A stretch of DNA of 64,000 bases from Hyphomicrobiales bacterium (GTDB taxonomy: Bacteria > Pseudomonadota > Alphaproteobacteria > Rhizobiales > Beijerinckiaceae): the NCBI GenBank assembly GCA_900470775.1, contig UCBZ01000027.1:62001-126000 (forward strand), in the 5' to 3' direction. Below the pieces are notes generated by a model. It was not told the origin of the DNA. It did no database searches and saw nothing but the letters and a program-made list of their open reading frames with translations. Position 1 is the stretch's first letter; each line of letters opens with the position of its first letter. Both the position numbers and the translations under genes were made by a program. Below are positions 58,003 through 64,000 of the stretch, piece by piece.

Positions 58003-59181
58003 TCAGCGCTCCAGCGCCATCGCGACGCCCATGCCGCCGCCGATGCAAAGCGTGGCGAGGCCCTTCTTGGCGTCGCGCTTGCCCATTTCGTGCAGCAGCG
58101 TGACGAGGACGCGCGCACCGGAGGCGCCGATCGGGTGGCCGATCGCGATCGCGCCGCCATTGACGTTGACGATGTCGGGGTTCCAGCCGAGGTCCTTGTT
58201 GACCGCCAGCGCCTGCGCGGCGAAGGCCTCGTTGGCCTCGACGAGGTCGAGATCGGCAACCTTCCAGCCGGCCTTTTCCAGCGCCTTGCGTGTCGCCGGG
58301 ATCGGGCCCGAGCCCATGATCGCGGGATCGACGCCGGCGGTGGCCCAGGAGGCGATGCGGGCGAGCGGGGTCAGGCCACGCTTCGCGGCTTCCTTGGCGG
58401 TCATGATGACGAGGGCTGCGGCGCCGTCATTGATGCCCGAGGCGTTGCCGGCGGTGACGGTGCCGTCCTTCGAGAAGGCCGGACGCAGCTTGGCCATGGC
58501 CTCAAGGGTCGCGCCGTGGCGTGGATATTCGTCGGCATCGACCACGATGTCGCCCTTGCGGGTCGAGATCGTGAAGGGAACGATCTCGTCCTTGAAGCGG
58601 CCGGCCTTCTGGGCGGCCTCGGCCTTGTTCTGCGAGCCGACGGCGAAGGCGTCCTGTTCCTCGCGGCTGATCTGCCATTTGGTCGCGACGTTCTCGGCCG
58701 TGGTGCCCATGTGGTAGCCGTGGAAGGCGTCCCAGAGACCGTCCTTGATCATGGTGTCGGTGAATTTCAGGTCGCCCATCTTGGTGCCGTTGCGCAGATG
58801 CGCGGCATGCTGCGACATCGACATCGATTCCTGGCCGCCGGCGACGATGATGTCGGCATCGCCATTGGCGATCTGCTGCAGGCCGATGGCGACGGTGCGC
58901 AGGCCCGAGCCGCAAAGCTGGTTCAGGCCCCAGGCCGTCTTCTCCTGCGGGATGCCGGCGGCCATGGCGGCCTGGCGGGCGGGGTTCTGGCCCTGGCCTG
59001 CGGTCAGGACCTGACCCATGATGAGCTCGTCGACATCGCCGCCCTCGATCCTGGCACGGACCAGCGCTTCCTTGATCGCGGCGGCGCCGAGATCATGGGC
59101 GGCAGTGTTGGCGAAAGCGCCGTTGAAGGCGCCGACCGCGGTGCGCGCCGCGCTGACGATCACGATGTCCGTATCGGCCAT
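58003..59181 (-). CDS. phaA: Acetyl-CoA acetyltransferase (beta-ketothiolase)
   Basis: This 392-residue protein condenses two acetyl-CoA to acetoacetyl-CoA. The nucleophile Cys is near residue 89 in [19 protein letters not shown], the catalytic His is in [19 protein letters not shown] and the second Cys is in [13 protein letters not shown]. It starts [20 protein letters not shown]. First gene of the minus-strand phaA-DUF1737-phaB run, divergent from phaR. Confidence 0.97.
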   Translation of the reverse strand: MADTDIVIVSAARTAVGAFNGAFANTAAHDLGAAAIKEALVRARIEGGDVDELIMGQVLTAGQGQNPARQAAMAAGIPQEKTAWGLNQLCGSGLRTVAIGLQQIANGDADIIVAGGQESMSMSQHAAHLRNGTKMGDLKFTDTMIKDGLWDAFHGYHMGTTAENVATKWQISREEQDAFAVGSQNKAEAAQKAGRFKDEIVPFTISTRKGDIVVDADEYPRHGATLEAMAKLRPAFSKDGTVTAGNASGINDGAAALVIMTAKEAAKRGLTPLARIASWATAGVDPAIMGSGPIPATRKALEKAGWKVADLDLVEANEAFAAQALAVNKDLGWNPDIVNVNGGAIAIGHPIGASGARVLVTLLHEMGKRDAKKGLATLCIGGGMGVAMALER

Positions 59182-59499
59182 GGGGCAAATCCTTAGCTGG
59201 GTGTCGCGACGGTCCGCTCGCTTGAGGGCCGCCTGTTCGAGGGCCACCTTCGAAGCCTGCTGCGCCGCCGTCAAGTGAGCGATAAGAGATCGCGCCGCCG
59301 AAAGCTTGGGCGGGGCCCACCTCGCGCTGCCGCAAAGACGGGCAATCGCCGTCATGCTTTAGTCTTGTTTTTGCACCGCACGCTCAAAAAACTTGCGACG
59401 CACGCCGCAGTGGCTACGATCGTCCCGGATGAAACCGTTCAGCCTTCCCGCAACGCGATCTTCGCGCTGCGGTACGTGCCAACGCGATGCAGGGTTCCG
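59182..59499. promoter_or_regulatory. Divergent phaA-phaR control region
   Basis: These 318 bases hold no gene I accept. Promoters for both directions must lie here, and PhaR-type repressors usually bind next to their own and pha genes. No clear operator repeat was identified by eye. Confidence 0.45.
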
Positions 59500-60093
59500 A
59501 TGGCCAGCGACAAAGAACCGACCGTCATCAAGAAATACGCCAATCGCCGTCTCTACCACACGGGCACGAGTTCCTATGTGACGCTGGAAGATTTGGCCGG
59601 TCTGGTGCGCGGCGGCGAGGATTTCGTCGTCTACGACGCGAAGTCCGGCGAGGACATCACCCGCTCGGTGCTGGCGCAGATCATCTTCGACGAGGAGGCC
59701 AAGGACGGCCAGAACCTGCTGCCGATCGCCTTCCTGCGCCAGTTGATCCGCTTCTATGGCGACAGCATGTCGGCGCTGGTGCCGCGCTATCTCGAATTCT
59801 CGATGGACAGCCTGACCAAGGACCAGGGCCAGTTCCGCGAGCAGATGACCAAGGCCTTTTCGGGTGGAGCGATCGGTGGTGGCGCGCTGGATGCGATCCA
59901 GGCGCAGACGCGCGCCAACATGACCATGTTCACCGAGGCGTTCCGGCTGTTCAACCCCTTCGCCGCGGCGGCTGCCGCCAAGGCGCAGGAAGCGAGCGCG
60001 GCCGGTTCCGCCAAGGGCGACGATCTCGGCGATCTCAAGCGCGAGCTCGGCGAGATGCGCGACCGGCTGGACAAGCTGTCGAAGGGGAAGTGA
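59500..60093 (+). CDS. phaR: Polyhydroxyalkanoate synthesis repressor PhaR
   Basis: This 197-residue protein has the N-terminal DNA-binding/PHB-binding domain (EPTVIKKYANRRLYHTGTSS, YVTLEDLAGLVRGG), followed by the PHB_acc repeats (QNLLPIAFLRQLIRFYGDSM) and a helical C-terminus. PhaR represses phasin and itself, and is released by nascent polymer. The start ATG 59500 fits the conserved N-terminus; codons upstream in frame are not conserved. Confidence 0.94.
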   Translation: MASDKEPTVIKKYANRRLYHTGTSSYVTLEDLAGLVRGGEDFVVYDAKSGEDITRSVLAQIIFDEEAKDGQNLLPIAFLRQLIRFYGDSMSALVPRYLEFSMDSLTKDQGQFREQMTKAFSGGAIGGGALDAIQAQTRANMTMFTEAFRLFNPFAAAAAAKAQEASAAGSAKGDDLGDLKRELGEMRDRLDKLSKGK

Positions 60094-60129
60094 GCGCGGC
60101 GCTGCTCGATGGCGTGATGTGAACACGCG

Positions 60130-60237
60130 CCGTCATCCTGGGCGACCGAAGGTCGTCCCGGGATCCATCATAGGGCGTGACAGAGTCCTATGATGGATCC
60201 CGGAGCTGCACGGCTTCGCCGCTTGTCCAGGATGACG
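60130..60237. repeat. Intergenic palindromic repeat, family A copy 2
   Basis: Near-identical to 23167-23274, bounded by CGTCATCCTGGGCGACC and GTCCAGGATGACGG. The centre holds a CCTATGAT...ATCATAGG inverted pair not perfect in copy 1. Confidence 0.85.
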
Positions 60238-60295
60238 GCACGTTTCGACTGACGGTGGCGCGCTCCGATCCTCGGCCTGTGGCCGTGGCTGCGCT

Positions 60296-61990
60296 TCAGC
60301 TCTGCGCCTGCTTGCGCATCGCGGCCTGGGCGGTCGGCTTGTAGAGCTCCGCCTTCCCCAGCAGATGTCCCTGCAGATAGGTCACGCCCCAATCGGCGAG
60401 CATGCTGGCCTGGAGTTCGTCATCGACCCATTCGGCTACCGTCTCGACGCCGAGATGGCGGGCGAGGTCGATCAGGGTGCGGACATAGAAGCGGTCGTCG
60501 GTCGAGCGGCGCAGGTTCTGGGTGAAGGTGCCGTCGATCTTCAGCACGTCGATCGGGAAGGCGCGCAGATGCCGCAGCGAGGTGTGGCCCGCGCCGAAAT
60601 CGTCGATGGCGATGCGCGCGCCCCGATCCTTGATCTGCCCGAGCAGCCTCGCGACCTTAAGCGGGTTCTCGATCGTCGCGGTTTCGGTGATCTCGACGAC
60701 GAGGCGTTGCGCGATGCCGCGCGCACTGCCCGTGCAGGCGACGAAGGCGTCGAGCCATTCCGGATCGGCCAGTGAGCGCGGCGAGACATTGATCGAGAGC
60801 GTCATCGCCGGATCGGCGGCGAGCAGCTCGACCGCCAGTTCCAGCACGCGATGGTCGAAGAGCCGCACGAGGCCGCGACGCTCCAGCAGGGGGATCAGCT
60901 CGGCGGTGGCGAAAAAGGCGCCCTCGCTGCCGAGGCCGACCCGCAGCAGGGCCTCGTGGAAGGCCACCTCGCGTGATTTCGCACGGACGATCGGCTGCAG
61001 CGCGAGCTCCACGCGCCGCTCGTTCAGGGCGGTCAGCGCGCTGACGTCGAAGCCGGTGCGCGAGTCCGAGGGCTCGCGGCTCTCCTGCCGCCGCGCGATC
61101 ACGGCAGCATCGGAGGCGCCGGCCTTGGCGCCGCCGAGTGCGTTCTCCGCGGCCGAGAGCAACGTGCCGGCATGGTTGGACAGGTCGGGCGCGACGGCGG
61201 CCCCGACGCGCAGGCGCACGAGCGCGATGCCGCGCTGGGTCTCGATGGCGGTCTTCGCCACCGCCTTGATGAAGCGCCGTGCCGCCGCCTCGACCTGGCT
61301 GTGCGGGCAGCCGGTCAGCAGGATGGCGAAGCGATTGCTGGAATAGCGCACGAGATGGTCGCGCCGGCGCGTCACGGAGCGCAGCCGGTCCTGCACGACG
61401 GCGATGATCTCGTCGGTGGCCTCATGGCCGAAATCGTCGTTCAGCCGGGCGAGTTCGTCGATCGCGCCGACCAGCACGACGATGGCCCGGTCGGCCGGCA
61501 GATGCTCGGCCAGCGCCGAGCCGATGCGCTCCAGCAAGGCGGAGCGGTCGCCGAGATCGCCGGTCTGCGTCACCAGTTCGTCGGGGCGCACCTGACGCTC
61601 CAGCCGGAGCACGCCACGGGCGCAGGCCGGGCGGCCATCCGTGCCGGAAAACCAGCGGCCGGCATCCTCGACCCACATCCTGCGACCGGCGAGGTCGGCG
61701 GCGTAGCGCGTGCGGTAGATCACGCCCTCGCCCTGGTCCTGACCACCGGCGGAGAAGACGGCGTCATAGCGGCTGCGGCCGCTGCCGGGCTCGACGAGGC
61801 CGGCGAAGCCGAGCCCCCGCGCCATGGCGCCCTCGGGGATCGGCCCCAGCACGTCGGCCGCATTGGGGCCCCAGGTCAGGGCGTCGCTCTGGATGTCCCA
61901 GGTATAGACCACTTCGCCGATCGAGGAGAGCAGGTTGCGCGGATCCACGCGGCTGTCGTCACGAGCGTTGAAGATCGACGGCACGGGCAT
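60296..61990 (-). CDS. EAL-domain phosphodiesterase with PAS-like and degenerate GGDEF domains
   Basis: The protein has 564 residues from ATG 61990, preceded by GAGG; an upstream Met at 62023 lacks one. A PAS-like N-terminus (VVYTWDIQSDALTWGPNAAD) is followed by a GGDEF-like domain whose signature is replaced by SSNRF (VRYSSNRFAILLTG), so cyclase activity is unlikely. The EAL domain keeps EALLR, INVSPRSL, VVEITETATIEN, AIDDFGAGHTSLRHL, LKIDG and ETVAEWVDDE, so cyclic-di-GMP hydrolysis is likely. The GGDEF-like part may bind GTP and activate it. It stands alone. Confidence 0.92.
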   Translation of the reverse strand: MPVPSIFNARDDSRVDPRNLLSSIGEVVYTWDIQSDALTWGPNAADVLGPIPEGAMARGLGFAGLVEPGSGRSRYDAVFSAGGQDQGEGVIYRTRYAADLAGRRMWVEDAGRWFSGTDGRPACARGVLRLERQVRPDELVTQTGDLGDRSALLERIGSALAEHLPADRAIVVLVGAIDELARLNDDFGHEATDEIIAVVQDRLRSVTRRRDHLVRYSSNRFAILLTGCPHSQVEAAARRFIKAVAKTAIETQRGIALVRLRVGAAVAPDLSNHAGTLLSAAENALGGAKAGASDAAVIARRQESREPSDSRTGFDVSALTALNERRVELALQPIVRAKSREVAFHEALLRVGLGSEGAFFATAELIPLLERRGLVRLFDHRVLELAVELLAADPAMTLSINVSPRSLADPEWLDAFVACTGSARGIAQRLVVEITETATIENPLKVARLLGQIKDRGARIAIDDFGAGHTSLRHLRAFPIDVLKIDGTFTQNLRRSTDDRFYVRTLIDLARHLGVETVAEWVDDELQASMLADWGVTYLQGHLLGKAELYKPTAQAAMRKQAQS

Positions 61991-62093
61991 CGCTTGGCCT
62001 CGATGAGACGGGCTGCCCTGCATCGGGAAATCATGCCGGACCGCCCTGTCCGGACAGGAAGGGAAATGTTCCGAAACGATGCGATGCGTCGTC

Positions 62094-62108
62094 TTAATAC
62101 CCCGTTAA
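62094..62108. promoter_or_regulatory. CtrA-like binding site near the EAL gene
   Basis: TTAA at 62094-62097 and TTAA at 62105-62108 are separated by seven bases, followed by G. It lies 104 bases upstream of the EAL start and 60 bases before the small gene at 62169, so it could control either. Confidence 0.35.
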
Positions 62109-62168
62109 GGTTGGCCGACGGATTGCAACTTTGCCCTTCGACGCAATGATTGCGTGTCGGAGTGGCAC

Positions 62169-62366
62169 ATGACCGATTCGGGATATCGGGAGGGGAGCGG
62201 CGAGCGCGCAGCGGCAGGCTTCGCGATGCTGTTGCTGCAGCTTGCCGCCAGCAAGGCCGAGATCGGCCCTTTTGCCACCCGTGAACGCGAAACGCCGGAA
62301 ATGGCGGCGCGGCTCTACCGTGCGGCTGCGACGCGGGCGCGAATCGGCAGCCTGATGCGCGCCTGA
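62169..62366 (+). CDS. Small hypothetical helical protein
   Basis: This 65-residue protein starts MTDSGYREGSGERAAAGFAM and is mainly helical and basic (LYRAAATRARIGSLMRA end). No family is recognised. The upstream in-frame start at 62154 has less support. It may be a small regulatory protein or a non-functional frame. Confidence 0.45.
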   Translation: MTDSGYREGSGERAAAGFAMLLLQLAASKAEIGPFATRERETPEMAARLYRAAATRARIGSLMRA

Positions 62367-62414
62367 GGGCTTTCGCGACGCTCGCAAACACTACGGCCTT
62401 GGCATCACGCAAAG

Positions 62415-62439
62415 AAAAAGCCGGCCTCGCGGCCGGCTT
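62415..62439 (-). terminator. Rho-independent terminator of rpmF
   Basis: On the minus strand AAGCCGGCC and GGCCGGCTT form a stem followed by TTTTTC. It lies about 45 bases past the rpmF stop. Confidence 0.8.
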
Positions 62440-62482
62440 GCAACGCTGCGAACAGCGCCCCGAGACTTAAGACCCGCAGGTC

Positions 62483-62668
62483 TCAGGCCTCGGACTTGGC
62501 CTTCAGCACCTGGCGGCCGCGATACATGCCCGACTTCAGGTCGACATGGTGCGGGCGGCGCAGTTCGCCGGAGTTCTTGTCTTCGATATAGGTGGGCTGC
62601 TTCAGCGCGTCGGCCGAGCGGCGCATGCCACGCTTCGACGGCGACGTCTTTCTCTTCGGAACGGCCAT
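62483..62668 (-). CDS. rpmF: 50S ribosomal protein L32
   Basis: This 61-residue protein starts [20 protein letters not shown], the standard L32 opening, and ends KAKSEA. The alphaproteobacterial form lacks the zinc CxxC pairs of some L32 proteins, as here. An upstream in-frame Met at 62680 is not conserved. The short distance to the terminator suggests a single-gene transcript. Confidence 0.97.
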   Translation of the reverse strand: MAVPKRKTSPSKRGMRRSADALKQPTYIEDKNSGELRRPHHVDLKSGMYRGRQVLKAKSEA

Positions 62669-62809
62669 GATACTCTCCATCGTGCCGCCGCTCGGGAGCG
62701 CTGCCCTGAGGCCACGCCACCGCCACGACGACGGATCAATCTCGTGAGGCGTTGCCCATACACGCTGCGGCGCGCGATGGCTAGTGCTGAATCCTGATTT
62801 CGGCGGCGC

Positions 62810-63520
62810 TCAGCCCGGCAGGGCGCAATCACCAAGCGGTCCCAACTGGCCGACGCGGCGCTGGACCCGGCCGGCCGCCGCTTGCAGACCCCGGCTCGGC
62901 CGTTCCGGGTTGCGGATAAGCGGATTGGGCAGCGCGCCGGCAAGCCTTGCGGCTTCAGCGGCATTGAGGCGTGCGGCCGGCTTGCCGAAATAGCGCTGGG
63001 CCGCAGCCTCGGCGCCGTAGAGCCCTTCGCCCCATTCGGCGACGTTGAGATAGATTTCGATGACGCGCTGCTTGGGCCAGGCGACGTCGATCGCCAGGGC
63101 AAGCGGAATCTCCAGCGCCTTGCGGACATAGGAGCGGCCGGGCCAGAGGAAGACGTTCTTGGCGGTCTGCATCGTCAGGGTCGAGGCGCCGCGCGAGGGG
63201 CCGTCCTCATCCTCCAGCACGGTGTTGAGCTCGATCCAGTCGACGCCTGCATGGCTGCAGAAGCGTTGGTCTTCCGCCGCGATCACGGCGCGCACCAGCG
63301 CGGGCGAGATCTGCGTCAGCGGCACCCATTGCCGCTCGACGGATTGGAAGGTCAGCCAACGCCCGAGCATCAAGGTCGAGGGCACGGGCACGAACCGATA
63401 GAGCACGAGCGCGAGAATCAGCGCCGCGAGCAGGGCGAGGCCTGCTCGCCAGATCCAGCGCAGGGCGCGGATCAGGATGCCGCGCCGCCTGGGCGCGCGC
63501 GCTGCCGCCATGTCCGTCAT
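62810..63520 (-). CDS. mtgA: Monofunctional peptidoglycan glycosyltransferase
   Basis: This protein of about 236 residues has one N-terminal membrane helix (AGLALLAALILALVLYRF), followed by the GT51 transglycosylase domain: AVIAAEDQRFCSHAGVDW with the catalytic Glu, GASTLTMQTAKNVFLWPGRS and KQRVIEIYLNVAEWGEGLYG. It polymerises lipid II without transpeptidase activity. The start is uncertain between ATG 63520 and ATG 63511, the latter better spaced from AGGGA. It is divergent from the polyprenyl synthase. Confidence 0.93.
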   Translation of the reverse strand: MTDMAAARAPRRRGILIRALRWIWRAGLALLAALILALVLYRFVPVPSTLMLGRWLTFQSVERQWVPLTQISPALVRAVIAAEDQRFCSHAGVDWIELNTVLEDEDGPSRGASTLTMQTAKNVFLWPGRSYVRKALEIPLALAIDVAWPKQRVIEIYLNVAEWGEGLYGAEAAAQRYFGKPAARLNAAEAARLAGALPNPLIRNPERPSRGLQAAAGRVQRRVGQLGPLGDCALPG

Positions 63521-63639
63521 TCCCTGCGACGTGCTCCCCATTGGCTTGACGGTTTGTGCGCGCTCCGGCAAGCCCGGCCCGATCGGCCCTGTCTTCTTTC
63601 GGGGATAAGCCGCCGGTGAGCGAACGCGAGGCCACCCCC

Positions 63640-64000
63640 ATGAGTTCCGCCAAGCCCGGTGACGGCAACGATGACCTCGCCTCCCGGCTGGCGCAAACCG
63701 CTGCCGAGATCGAGGCCCTGCTGGACGGCTTGCTCACGGACGCGGTCCGCGAAGGCGAGATCGCCCGTCCGGCGCGGCTGCTGGCCGCGATGCGCCATGG
63801 CGCGCTCGGCGGCGGCAAGCGGCTGCGGCCAATCCTGACGGTCGAGACCGCCCGGCTGTTCGGCGTCGCGCCCGCGCAGGCGCTGCGGGCGGGTGCGGCC
63901 GTCGAACTCGTGCATTGTTACTCGCTGGTGCATGACGATCTGCCGGCGATGGACGATGACGACACCCGCCGGGGCCGGCCGACCGTGCACAAGGCCTATG
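63640..64000 (+). CDS. ispA: Polyprenyl synthetase (farnesyl diphosphate synthase type), partial
   Basis: The first 120 residues of a trans-isoprenyl diphosphate synthase are in the window. Visible are [19 protein letters not shown] and the first Asp-rich motif [15 protein letters not shown] in [14 protein letters not shown]. The 3' part, with the second Asp-rich motif that decides chain length, is missing. The start may be GTG 63616 or ATG 63640 (GAGG 8 bases upstream). The short form assignment is inferred from the ending and neighbours such as mtgA. Confidence 0.85.
   Translation, partial: MSSAKPGDGNDDLASRLAQTAAEIEALLDGLLTDAVREGEIARPARLLAAMRHGALGGGKRLRPILTVETARLFGVAPAQALRAGAAVELVHCYSLVHDDLPAMDDDDTRRGRPTVHKAY

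Noticed and set aside
60130..60237. Insertion sequence
   Set aside because: The two 108-base copies contain no transposase and are bounded by palindromic ends only, as in REP-like repeats.

Overview
The window is GC-rich chromosomal DNA from an alphaproteobacterium of the order Hyphomicrobiales (Rhizobiales). The gene set (CpdR, GltB/GltD, small-type PurL followed by BolA and a CGFS glutaredoxin, ArgH-LptM-LysA, a TIGR02302-type protein, PhaA/PhaB/PhaR, a ROSE-like thermometer before Hsp20) would fit a Bosea-like genome. That genus is inference, because no database search was possible.

Positions 1-18.4 kb are an accessory region. Its first 4 kb is a gene graveyard: a partial AraC regulator, a degenerate histidine-kinase-like ATPase, a DUF1275 membrane protein, remnants of an acyltransferase and of an EmrA/EmrB efflux pair, a frameshifted hypothetical gene and an IS5-like transposase scrap. 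From 4.1 to 11.6 kb a compact minus-strand block encodes a mobilization module: unknown protein, VirD4/TraG coupling protein, unknown protein, ParA-like ATPase, membrane protein, ribbon-helix-helix accessory protein and MobF/TraA relaxase-helicase. Several of these genes overlap by ATGA-type junctions. No mating-pair-formation genes are present, so it looks like a mobilizable element. A likely oriT/binding region at 7.29-7.55 kb carries a hairpin and a helically phased octamer array. Next come a LysR regulator, a broken DUF736 gene ending at a cluster of palindromic half-sites, a fused primase-helicase of the TOTE conflict type, an intact DUF736 gene, a truncated tyrosine recombinase, a truncated SRAP protein and two small genes. 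The island stops beside the 3' end of tRNA-Val(GAC) at 18.46 kb, a plausible integration site.

Positions 18.5-64 kb are ordinary chromosome: cell-cycle regulation (CpdR), amidohydrolase and HisN/SuhB-like phosphatase with a suhB/mmgR-like small RNA between them, lipase, Hsp20 with RpoH promoter and ROSE element, threonine aldolase, glutamate synthase, cell-wall and sugar-nucleotide genes (lytic transglycosylase, galE, galU), purL-bolA-grxD, an orphan carbamoyltransferase, a TlpA thioredoxin, argH-lptM-lysA, two transporters, the polyhydroxybutyrate genes phaA/phaB with divergent phaR, an EAL phosphodiesterase, rpmF, mtgA and the start of a polyprenyl synthase.

Several intergenic gaps hold palindromic repeats bounded by CGTCAT and ATGACG. 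The 3' end of the tlpA gene is duplicated on the far side of a small accessory gene, which suggests an insertion event. The most unusual locus is the primase-helicase at 13.3-15.8 kb with its half-site cluster.
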